Assembly (NCBI GenBank): GCA_016700115.1
Contig: CP064999.1
Span: 992,001-1,056,000 of the forward strand
Source of the DNA: Sphingobacteriales bacterium
GTDB taxonomy: Bacteria; Bacteroidota; Bacteroidia; Chitinophagales; UBA2359
DNA length: 64,000 nucleotides
Direction: 5' to 3'
Below the pieces are notes generated by a model. That model was not told where the DNA came from. It worked only from the letters and a program-made list of their open reading frames with translations, and made no database searches. Positions 55,794 to 64,000 of the stretch are shown piece by piece; positions within the stretch are counted from its first letter, which is position 1, and every line of letters begins with the position of its first letter. Made by a program: the position numbers and the translations under genes.

Positions 55794-56315
55794 TTATCCT
55801 ACCGGTACGTAGTTCCACAAGCTGATGGTGATAAAACTTCTGCCGTTTCCGTAAGTGCCATAGAGCAAGTAAGTGTCTTTTCCGTTTGCTCCGGGAGTGC
55901 CTTTGATAACACCCATAATCTCAATGTTAAACACGGTGGCACCTCTTTTCAGCGTGGCTTCGCCGGCACATCCTGTTCCTTTAAGGGTCAGTTCTACCTG
56001 ATCTTGTTGGTCGAACAAATCATCGGTGTAGTTGGCTTGCGTGTGGTAGCGGTTCGTTGCTGCGCTTTTGAGCGATTTGCAAGCGGCGTTGGTTTTTGCC
56101 ATGCTGCCTGTTGCCCAGGTGCTTACCGGCATGATTTTGTTGTCGGCCGTTTCATTGGAGGCGATGGTAAAGTGAACAACGGTGTAGTTTTGAACCACAT
56201 AGTTTACCACTTGTTCGGGAGTAAGTGCCGGAGAAGCAAGGATGGTTTGTGCATTAGCGTGGTTGGTTGCAAAAAAACTGCCGATAACGGCGATAGCGAC
56301 TGCTGCGAAATTCAT
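55794..56315 (-). CDS. Small secreted repeat-family protein, copy 2 (shifted start)
   Basis: 173 residues from an internal ATG (56313-56315), giving MNFAAVAIAVIGSFFATNHA, then NAQ. Copy 3 shows that the ancestral start is MKKLMNFAAV; here an extra A (ATGAAAAAAG at 56319-56328) places that ATG out of frame. The body is otherwise intact: a helical region (LTPEQVVNYVVQNYTVVHF), two cysteines (AACKS and GTGCAGE), and a C-terminal strand-rich part ending SLWNYVPVG. No family was recognised. The shorter signal peptide may still work, although it lacks the basic N-region. Confidence 0.72.
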   Translation of the reverse strand: MNFAAVAIAVIGSFFATNHANAQTILASPALTPEQVVNYVVQNYTVVHFTIASNETADNKIMPVSTWATGSMAKTNAACKSLKSAATNRYHTQANYTDDLFDQQDQVELTLKGTGCAGEATLKRGATVFNIEIMGVIKGTPGANGKDTYLLYGTYGNGRSFITISLWNYVPVG

Positions 56316-56674
56316 TAACTTTTTTCATGGTGTTTTGGTTTGGTTTTTTGTTTTTTAAAAATTTTATGTTTTGATTTTGTTTTTGGTTTGGTTTTTTCTT
56401 GGCTTTCTTTCGGTTTTCGTTGGTTGGTACATCGGGGCGGAAATTCGTAACCGTTGTTTGGGGGTTTTTTTGAATTATTTTTGAGGGGGTGGTTTTAAGG
56501 TTGATTTGTAAGGGGAAGTAGTCGGTACTATATTCAAATACGGCAAGTTAGCATCAGCAAAAGTCGGCTTTATATAAACCTGCTCAGGAACGAGTGCGTT
56601 TAAGAACTTGGTATGTCAAGTATTATGCTTCGTTTACTTGACAACTCAAGAGTTTGTATTAGCTTTGCAAAGCA
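56316..56674. other. Divergent intergenic region between small protein copy 2 and the AbiE-type operon
   Basis: The left part (to about 56470) is the T/G-rich leader of the small protein, shared with copy 3. The right part is unique and carries the operator-promoter region of the antitoxin gene (56615-56674). Confidence 0.55.
56615..56674 (+). promoter_or_regulatory. Promoter and inverted-repeat operators of the AbiE-type operon
   Basis: TTG (56638-56640) and TAGCTTTG (56661-56668) are separated by 20 bases, a good Bacteroidota promoter. An 8-bp inverted repeat GTCAAGTA/TACTTGAC (56615-56622, 56635-56642) overlaps the -33 element, CTTGA-CAAC-TCAAG (56637-56650) follows it, and a perfect 12-bp palindrome GCTTTGCAAAGC (56663-56674) overlaps the -7 element and ends at the start codon. 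Transcription would start within a few bases of the ATG at 56675, so the message is leaderless or nearly so. The repeats suggest autoregulation by the antitoxin. Confidence 0.7.
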
Positions 56675-57397
56675 ATGACAGTTACACAAAAAATACAAAA
56701 ATATATCAACAAATTAGCCGAAGGAACTACGTTTAAATACGATCAGTTGGCAGTTGAACCACAGGAATATGTTGCAGCAGCCAAAGCTATTGAGCGACTG
56801 ATTATAAAAGGTATTATTAAACGGGTTTCAACAGGGGTGTTTTACAAGCCCAAAGAAACCGTTTTTGGTGAACTGAAACCTAACGAGGCAGAACTGCTAA
56901 AGCCCTATTTGTTTGAAAAGGGCAAGCGGGTTGCCTACATCACAGGGATATTACTATACAATCGGTTGGGTTTAACGACCCAAGTTCCAAAAAGCATTAA
57001 AATTGCAAGCCGAGCTAAAAGGATTACAGTTTTAAGAGGCAACCTGAAAGCAACACCTGTAAAAAGCTATGTGGACGTAACCGATAAAAATTTTTTCTTG
57101 TTGGAAATATTGGATGCATTAAAAGACTTCAATAAAATTCCCGATTTAGATAAAAATTCGGCTATTAAAATCATTTCAAAAAAATTGAAAGAGCTAACCC
57201 TGACTGAAATAAGGCAATTGATAAAATGCAGTTTGGCTTACCCGCCAAGAGTGCGGGGTTTTGTAGGTGCTTTGCTGGAAAGCATAAACACTTCAACCGA
57301 CTTGGCGGTATTGAAAAAGAGTTTAAATCCGCTTTCTGAATACGAATACGGAATTGAGAGCATATTATCTACTGCCAAAAATTGGAATATAAAATGA
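56675..57397 (+). CDS. AbiEi-like antitoxin (DUF6088 family)
   Basis: 240 residues. An N-terminal winged-helix-like region (VTQKIQKYINKLAEG, then AIERLIIKGIIKRVSTGVFY) is followed by a DUF6088/AbiEi-type body with the conserved YITGILLYNRLGLTTQVP segment. It is expected to bind its promoter and repress the operon and to counteract the downstream toxin. In AbiE (type IV) systems, antitoxin and toxin do not form a stable complex. It overlaps the toxin gene by four bases (ATGA). Confidence 0.85.
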   Translation: MTVTQKIQKYINKLAEGTTFKYDQLAVEPQEYVAAAKAIERLIIKGIIKRVSTGVFYKPKETVFGELKPNEAELLKPYLFEKGKRVAYITGILLYNRLGLTTQVPKSIKIASRAKRITVLRGNLKATPVKSYVDVTDKNFFLLEILDALKDFNKIPDLDKNSAIKIISKKLKELTLTEIRQLIKCSLAYPPRVRGFVGALLESINTSTDLAVLKKSLNPLSEYEYGIESILSTAKNWNIK

Positions 57398-58371
57398 GGT
57401 TGCACGAAAACAGAGAACTGTTTATGGATGCGGTGATTGCTGCTTCGCAACAAAAAGGCATACCCGAAATATACATTGAAAAGGATTATTGGGTAACGTA
57501 TGCCTTATATAATATTTTCAAAAACGAAATTGGAAAGGAATCTGTTTTCAAAGGTGGAACCGCTTTATCAAAATGCTTTGGGCTGATACAACGCTTTTCG
57601 GAAGATATTGATTTGATTGTATTGAGAGAAGAAAGTGAAACAGGCAATCAGCTAAAGGGCAAAATCAAAAAGATTTCAAAATGCGTATCGGATGTGCTTC
57701 CGGAAATAGAAGTTGTTGGCATAACCAATAAAGTGGGAATGATACGCAAAACAGCACATAGTTACGAAAGGCTTTTTACAGGGCATTTCAGGCAAGTTCG
57801 GGATATCATTATTGTAGAATCCACATGGTTAGGACATTTTGAACCTTTCGAAATAGGGCAAGTGAGTTCGCTCATCTATGAAATGATGCTGCAAAACAAG
57901 CTTCAAGAAGTCATTGAGGAATTTGGAATGAATCCTTTTGAAGTGTTGGTATTGAACCCGATAAGAACATTGTGCGAAAAAATAATGAGCTTGGTTCGCT
58001 TCTCTCAAACACAAGACCCTATTACCGATTTGCGAAATAAAATCAGACATACTTACGACCTACACCTAATGCTGAAAGACAACAATCTTAATGCTTTCTT
58101 TCAGTCAGAAGCATTTGATTCGATGCTTTTACGAGTAGCGAATGACGATATTGTAAGTTTCAAAAATAACAATGAATGGTTAGCCGGTCACCCTTCAACC
58201 GCAATCATATTTTCTAAAACGGCAGACACTTGGAATAAAATCAAAACTGTTTACACCGGTAGTTTCAGCGAATTGGTATTTGGCGAACTTCCTGCTGAAA
58301 CTGAAATAATGGATACGCTAACAACCATAGCTGACCGGTTGAAAACAATAGAATGGAACATAAAACCATAA
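57394..58371 (+). CDS. AbiEii-family nucleotidyltransferase toxin
   Basis: 325 residues from the ATG at 57394, which overlaps the antitoxin stop; a TTG at 57382 gives a longer reading that is unlikely. The DNA polymerase beta-like nucleotidyltransferase motifs are intact: FKGGTALSKCF (the GGT/S motif) and RFSEDIDLIVL (catalytic aspartates), as in AbiEii toxins that modify tRNA or other targets. A helical C-terminal half contains a DLRNKIRHTYDLHLML segment typical of the family. The two genes form a compact operon placed between direct repeats of a surface-protein gene. Confidence 0.9.
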   Translation: MRLHENRELFMDAVIAASQQKGIPEIYIEKDYWVTYALYNIFKNEIGKESVFKGGTALSKCFGLIQRFSEDIDLIVLREESETGNQLKGKIKKISKCVSDVLPEIEVVGITNKVGMIRKTAHSYERLFTGHFRQVRDIIIVESTWLGHFEPFEIGQVSSLIYEMMLQNKLQEVIEEFGMNPFEVLVLNPIRTLCEKIMSLVRFSQTQDPITDLRNKIRHTYDLHLMLKDNNLNAFFQSEAFDSMLLRVANDDIVSFKNNNEWLAGHPSTAIIFSKTADTWNKIKTVYTGSFSELVFGELPAETEIMDTLTTIADRLKTIEWNIKP

Positions 58372-58449
58372 TAAATGAGTCCCCAACCAACAAAGGCGTA
58401 ACCCATTTTAACCAAACGCTAATATATAATCCATATTCAACTAAACAAA

Positions 58450-58482
58450 AACAGCCCCCGACAAAATCTGTCGGGGGCTGTT
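58450..58482 (-). terminator. Terminator of small secreted protein, copy 3
   Basis: AACAGCCCCCGACA (58450-58463) and TGTCGGGGGCTGTT (58469-58482) form a perfect 14-bp stem with a 5-base loop, followed on the minus strand by TTTGTTTAG. Confidence 0.88.
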
Positions 58483-58509
58483 GGTAAAAAGGGGTTTGTT
58501 AAGAGTTGA

Positions 58510-59042
58510 TTATCCTACGGGAACATAGTTCCACAAACTGATGGTGATAAAGCTTCTGCCGTTTCCATAAGTGCCATAGAGCAGGTAGGTGTCTTTTCCG
58601 TTTGCTCCGGGAGTGCCTTTGATAACACCCATAATCTCAATGTTAAACACGGTGGCACCTCTTTTCAGCGTGGCTTCGCCGGCACATCCTGTTCCTTTAA
58701 GGGTCAATTCTACCTGATCTTGTTGGTCGAACAAATCATCGGTGTAGTTGGCTTGCGTGTGGTAGCGGTTCGTTGCTGCGCTTTTGAGCGATTTGCAAGC
58801 GGCGTTGGTTTTTGCCATGCCGCCGGTTGCCCAGTGCTTACCGGCATGATTTTGTTGTCGGCCGTTTCATTGGAGGCGATGGTAAAGTGAACAACGGTGT
58901 AGTTTTGAACCACATAGTTTACCACTTGTTCGGGAGTAAGTGCCGGAGAAGCAAGGATGGTTTGTGCATTAGCATGGTTGGTTGCAAAAAAACTGCCGAT
59001 AACGGCGATAGCGACTGCTGCGAAATTCATTAACTTTTTCAT
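58510..59042 (-). pseudogene. Small secreted repeat-family protein, copy 3 (frameshifted)
   Basis: The start at 59040-59042 reads MKKLMNFAAVAIAVIGSFF with a full signal peptide, but a missing G near 58833 (CCCAGTGC here against CCCAGGTGC in copy 2) shifts the frame after KIMPVST. The original frame resumes as a separate open stretch at 58510-58818 (AKTNAACKSL to SLWNYVPVG). As sequenced no full-length protein is made. Confidence 0.8.
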
Positions 59043-59261
59043 GGTGTTTTGGTTTGGTTTTTTGTTTTTTAAAAATTTTATGTTTTGATTTTGTTTTTGG
59101 TTTGGTATTTTCTTGGCTTTCTTTCGGTTTTCGTTGGTTGGTACATCGGGGCGGAAATTCGTAACCGTGGTTTGGGGGGTTTTTTGAAAAAAGTTTTTAG
59201 ACAAAAGGCAATAGACTTCGCCTCATTTCAACCTTGAAAAGTATCCTTTAAAAAGCGGCCT

Positions 59262-59363
59262 TTGCTAAACAGCAAACGGCTCTTGCTAAACAGCAAACGG
59301 CTCTTGCTAAACAGCAAGGGTGCTTTGTCGTTTAACAAGAGTGCCTTGTCATTTAGCAAGAGA
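59262..59363. repeat. 21-bp-period tandem array with hairpin units
   Basis: Five units start at 21-bp steps (59264, 59285, 59306, 59327, 59348). Three carry a TTGCTAAACAGCAA hairpin core and two are degenerate (CTTTGTCGTTTAACAAG, CTTGTCATTTAGCAAG). Frames on both strands stay open through the array (7-residue period, LLLNSKR or LLFSKSR), but neither reading looks like a real gene. Confidence 0.8.
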
Positions 59364-59498
59364 GGCTTTTCAACCCATATTTTGAGAGGATTTGGAAACA
59401 AATCCCCCTTTATCAAACACTTGCTGAAGAGATTGGGTGTGGCAGGAAAAAAAAATGTTTGCAAACGATACTTCTCAAACAACAAAGAATTTATGTAA

Positions 59499-59713
59499 CT
59501 CCTTGACAGTCAATACAGTTTCACACTGAACCCACTTCAAAACAACTGAAAATCGCTGAAATTTTCAAGAAACCCGTTTTTATTTCTGTTTTTTTCATTA
59601 CAAGTAATGATGCTATTTTGTAAATTGTCGCACGCTATAAGGGAATTAAAACAATGGGGACAATTTTCAACTAAAAACCATCCTTCCATTTATTCATTTA
59701 AAATTAAAAAACC
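59499..59713 (+). promoter_or_regulatory. Duplicated leader and promoter region of metalloprotease copy 2
   Basis: Near copy of 45490-45707, including CATTAC-AA-GTAATG at 59596-59609 and the TATTTTG that follows. The stretch 59191-59498 to its left holds the 21-bp array and no recognisable gene. Confidence 0.55.
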
Positions 59714-62700
59714 ATGATGCAACATGAGAATTTTAAAAAGAACGGTTTCATTAGAACTTTGGTATTGTTCGTATCTCTTTCTCTTTATATGTGGGGGGGG
59801 GGGTAATGTGTTAATGGCTCAACCACCGGTTGAGCTTGACTTTTGCGGGGTGATTGTCAAACAGCCCCTCGGAGGTGGGCAAACCGCTAAATACTTTGAT
59901 CGTTTCGGTAATGAATATACCGATGACGATTTTCCTTATCCCGGCGATGGTTCCGGCGCTTACTTAGATATGTGCGACAGCGGATATTTTGACCTGACTT
60001 TTACAGGCAGTTGGACGAGCGATGAGGAAGAAACAATTTGCAGGGTGTTTAAAGATTTGTCAGATACAATAGCAAATCCTGCAATGTCAACCATAAAAAT
60101 TTTGATTGATAAAACTTCATTAGATGGAGGTGCATTAGGAACAGGCTCTCCTATTTGGGAAGCCGGATGCGGCATGGCCGACAGTCGTATCATTCAACAG
60201 CTAAACAATATATATTCAATGTCAAATCCGGATGGGTATTTGGGCTTGATGGAAATACACCAAACCTCAAATTGGCATACTATTGCTGACGACGATACTT
60301 TGCAAATAAATATGGGTATAGACTCATTACATTACGACCTCTATTCTGTTGCTTTGCACGAAGCCTTACATATTTTAGGCATTGCTTCACAAATTGACTT
60401 AGACGGTAGCGCTTTGGATGATTTTTATAGCCGGTGGGACAGATTTATTTATTCTGTTCCTTCCGGCAACTATTTATTGGAGCATACCGGATTGACCGAT
60501 TGTTGTAGCTATCATCAGCTCGACACCATTTATTTCAGTGTCATGCCGGATAGTTTAGAATTTGGTTGTGATTTAAAATTGGCTTTTCGGGATGATGCAG
60601 CTAATATTTTAGCTCCGATAAATAACGACGACTACACAGACTTTACCGGAGGTTATACCGTTTTATTGAATAAATTATCGCATTTGGATAACAGATGTAA
60701 AGATTCTTTAGGTATAACCGATACAGTAAAATATGTGATGCATCCGGGCATTTTTGCCGGCGAAATAAGAAGAATAGTTTCTGATGCAGAGATGAAAATA
60801 CTCTGTGCATTAGGCTATCATATCAACAACATGCCCGATGAAGAAGATTGCGAACAAACCTGTGAGATATTTACCAATCCGGAAACCTATCAAATTTATC
60901 TAAGTATCACAGACACCCTATTTATTCCTTTTACCGGAACAGGAGGTATTTTTTCCAACGATGTTTTGCCTATAAACTATAATTTTGAATTGGACACAAC
61001 TTGTTTGTATTTAGGCGATTTGGCATTTAACACAGACAGTATAGGCATATTTTTACAGGCACAGTCAACCGGCATTTTTACATTTTGCTATACCATAAGC
61101 GGAACGGGTGAATGTGGCAGTTATTGTCAGACCGAACAGGTTACTGTTTATGTTAACAATTCTCCTGTCGAAACAGAATGTTTCAACCCCGATTGCAATA
61201 TCATCTGCTTTGGTGATTTTGAGGGGTTCCTAACTTATCCTGATAATAATCTTAACTCATCAAATTATTACAATCAGCTTGGTGTTGCCTCTTATGTTTT
61301 TTCTGATTTGACACCGGCTGGCAACACACCTGACATAAAAGTAACCGGAGGAGATAACAATGTTTTGGGTATAGGTTGGATTGACTGCCCAGGCTGTCAT
61401 AAGGAATCTGCAAGTATTCCCCTTTCACAACCCATTCCTGATGGATGTACTGTAACTGTTAGTTTTAATGCTTTTGTGTTTCAAAAAACCATATCCGATA
61501 CCGTTACTACTGCTGCCCCCACATTGTTAATTACCGCCCTTACGGATTATCCTTGCCCCGCTTTCCCTTATGAAAGCATAAATTGCATAACGCCCACCGC
61601 TACCATTTGTACTCCACCTGTTAATGTGTTCAATATTACCCCCGATTCTTGCGGTATAGTTCTTCAAGACCCCATTGTTACAAGTTCACCGATTAGCGCA
61701 ATTATCAATCCGACACTCGACACACTTGATTTCACTCAAACACCATTTTATACCTTCACATGGACAAACAATACAGGTTTTGACATTACTACTTTGCTTC
61801 TTACCGGAAACAACTCTGTTGGAAATTTTGAAAATGGGAATATTTACATCCAAGCACTTTACATCGATAACCTCGAAGCCACCTTAGACTGCATGAAAAA
61901 GGTAACTTTAGAAGCTTACGACATGGATAGTATTTGCATGGGCACTATAGTGGATATACCCTATATCCTCTGCCTCGACAGTCTTGGAGCGGGCGATACT
62001 GTTAATGTCATCATGCAAACCAATATTGGCGACATACCCGGATTGACCGTGGTACCCGGCTATAGCGATTTTGATTATACCGGAACGGCTTTTGTTACGC
62101 TGACCGATTCCATTCCCTGCGATACCGTTACACTTAGTTTGCAAATTGGGAACTCTTTTACCAACGGGGAGGAGGTGGTTATTACTTCTCAACTCATCAA
62201 TTTTGATGCCGATTCCAACGAGTTGATATGTACCGATAACAACAGCGAAGGATTAGAAATCGTCTTGACCGTCTATGATTGCGAACTACCACCCGTTTAC
62301 TGTTTGGACATGCTCGAGTTCTTCACCGTAACTCCCTCATCACCAAATGTCTATTCACTAAATGAGTACGACACTTCCCGGTTGAGCTACTCTCCATCTT
62401 CAACGCAGGTCTGGCAACCGGGTTCACACCCGTTTACTGCAATTACCGGCAGTTCGCCCGATTTGTCTTTTAACGTGGACTTGGTTATCCCTACCAACAT
62501 TCAACTGACCATCAAAGATATGAACCTGTTTTTTGCCCCCGACAAACGCATACTTGTGAAGCCCCGCGCAATCCTAAACCTCGAAAAAACCATTATTGAC
62601 GGCGTTTGCGATACGATGTGGACAGGCATTCAGGTCGAAGGTCCCGGTATAGATGTTGTTCCAACAGGATCAAACGCAGGTACGCTTAATGCCACAGGAT

Positions 62701-64000
62701 CTAAAATCAGCAATGCAATAATCGGCGCTGCCAATATGAACCTGTCTTTGCTCAACAACAACGAAATAGCAAACACTGACCCTCCTGATAATCCCTATAT
62801 AAATATATCCTCAATAGCCTTACCGTCTTTGTTCTCCGGCATTGCCAAAAGTACAGGAGGCGGAAGATTAAACATCCACAACTCAACAATGAATAACTGT
62901 TTTCAGGATACCAATGTCAGTTGGAACAAAGACGCGCACTATTATTTTTCCAACAATCAATATGCCCATGACGGAGCTCTATGGTACCCCTTCGATACCT
63001 TATCTATCGGTCCGGAAGTAGGTGTAAGTGGCCTTTGGATTGGCCGGTTAGTAGTAGAAAACTCCTCTGTATCGCAACACAAATACGGCGTAAGGGCAAA
63101 CGAAGCCGACTATGTGAAAGTAAACGACAATTTTTTTATTGAAAATATCATCGGCGTTTCTTCCCGTATCTATAACAGCCCAAATAATACGGGATGCGAT
63201 ATATTAAACAACGAATTTACAAACTGCAGGCTCACCGTGCAGACAGACGGTGGCGAAATTTGCGAAGTAATCGGAAATATTTCCAACGAAAACGGCAACA
63301 GTATTGATTTTTATGGCGGACAAACAACAGCCGGATTTTATTTCAGAGGCTCGAACATATTGGCACTCAACAACTTTCTGCACCGCTCTCATATTGGTAT
63401 CATTGCTAATCAGAGTGAAACAAGTGGCAGCCTTATAGCTGGCAATCTGGTGAACAACTCTGTAGTTTCGATTATTTCGGAAGGCGACAACAGCCACGTA
63501 AAACTATTCTGCAACCATCTGCTCGATTATCAGGTGTACGGGTTGGACATCCGTCCTTATGGTACATCTAATGGCATTCTTCCGCAACAAGGTCATTGTG
63601 ATCCAACAGTTCAATCACCGGCCGCCAATACCTTTATTCCCGCGGCCGGTACAGGCGTGTCCGATATTAAATTAGCGGGCCCCATCACCGGCGGCTTTGA
63701 AGCGGAAGATTTAGACTACCATGATGTTAATGCAACTTCGCGAACAGATACCGATAACTCTTCTATAGGAGACTATATTCCGACAAATTGTATGGCCAAC
63801 TTAGAGGAGTTTTGTATAGAAAAAGGCTTCACCCCTTATTCGGAAGTCAGTCAATATGAGGGATGGCAGTTTCTGACAGGTGGTGGAGAAGAACCATCAG
63901 ATGAACAACTGTCGTTGGACTTTTTGCTCCTGCTTGCCGACAGCAGTTTTAACGAGGCCATGGATTTGGCAAGGCAGTATCAAAATCGACTTGTCGCCCA
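59714..64000 (+). CDS. Giant secreted M8-like metalloprotease, copy 2 (poly-G frameshift; runs off the window)
   Basis: The start ATG at 59714 or 59717 encodes the same signal peptide as copy 1 (MMQHENFKKNGFIRTLVLFV). The 11-G tract (59793-59803) leads to an immediate TAA at 59804. The body, open from GGT at 59802 (first ATG 59815, MAQPPVELDF) to the right edge without a stop in the parts translated, needs 10 or 13 G to be joined to the signal peptide. The zinc motif HEALH (about 60357) lies in ALHEALHILGIAS, followed by LSHLDNR and YVMHPGI as in M8-like peptidases. Ig-like segments and a beta-helix region follow (about 62500-63500). The C-terminus, where a T9SS domain is expected, is outside the window. 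The body is only distantly similar to copy 1 outside the leader. Confidence 0.78.
59793..59803 (+). repeat. Poly-G tract (11 G) within the signal-peptide codons
   Basis: Same position as the 12-G tract of copy 1. With 11 G translation stops at once (TAA at 59804), and 10 or 13 G restores the frame. Confidence 0.85.

Larger units (their letters stand above)
55736..56470 (-). repeat. Direct repeat of about 735 bp, left copy (flanks the AbiE-type genes)
   Basis: Contains terminator, small secreted protein gene and leader. It is nearly identical and in the same orientation to 58450-59190. The two copies bracket the toxin-antitoxin operon at 56675-58371. Confidence 0.8.
58450..59190 (-). repeat. 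Direct repeat of about 740 bp, right copy
   Basis: Counterpart of 55736-56470, in the same orientation, containing terminator, small-protein gene and T/G-rich leader. Confidence 0.8.

Noticed and set aside
59228..59498. Frames on both strands through the 21-bp hairpin array
   Set aside because: Openness results from the 21-bp period (a multiple of 3). Both strands are open at once, which is typical of repeats rather than genes.

Overview
The window looks like a chromosomal segment of an uncultured Bacteroidota member, probably of the Chitinophagales/Saprospirales type. The evidence is several C-terminal type IX secretion (T9SS) sorting domains ending in VR or VK, signal peptides ending in AQ, Bacteroidota-type TAnnTTTG -7 promoter elements, a CdsA gene preceded by a DUF2007 gene, and moderately AT-rich DNA. 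No rRNA, tRNA or CRISPR array was found.

Region 1 (1-18.5 kb) holds three very large minus-strand TPR-CHAT proteins (caspase-fold peptidases). The first is cut by the left edge. Their CHAT halves are nearly identical in DNA while their TPR halves differ. Between the second and third lies an AT-rich plus-strand cassette of five genes (8566-14255): a membrane-anchored vWA-like protein, a multi-pass membrane protein with coiled coils, a protein of unknown function, an AAA+ ATPase with a degenerate N-terminal half, and a DegT-fold PLP enzyme. I do not recognise this combination as a described system, and it is the best candidate here for something new.

Region 2 (18.6-44 kb) is mostly housekeeping: a YbjN-like protein, an M48 peptidase, a YeeE/YedE transporter pair, a 1.2 kb gene-free stretch with nine exact TTATNCACA (DnaA-box) matches that looks like a replication origin, a secreted GH13 amylase, a BaiN-type flavoprotein, a TauE/SafE exporter, DUF2007-CdsA, a gamma-carbonic anhydrase-like protein, an M16 peptidase, DnaX, a DinB-like protein, a vanadium haloperoxidase-like lipoprotein, an acyl-CoA carboxylase beta subunit and fumarylacetoacetase. 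A 21-bp-period repeat array lies at 29.15-29.45 kb.

Region 3 (44.5-64 kb) is a duplicated accessory island for cell-surface proteins. It has two giant M8-like metalloproteases, two mosaic beta-propeller/PKD proteins, an orphan T9SS C-terminal domain and three copies of a small secreted protein, each damaged in a different way. An AbiE-type toxin-antitoxin pair sits between two direct repeats. Both metalloprotease genes carry a long poly-G tract inside the signal-peptide codons. As sequenced (12 and 11 G), both tracts are out of frame; 10 or 13 G would restore them. This is the pattern expected of phase-variable genes, although homopolymer sequencing error must be excluded. REP-like palindromes and a second 21-bp repeat array add to the repeat-rich character of this region.
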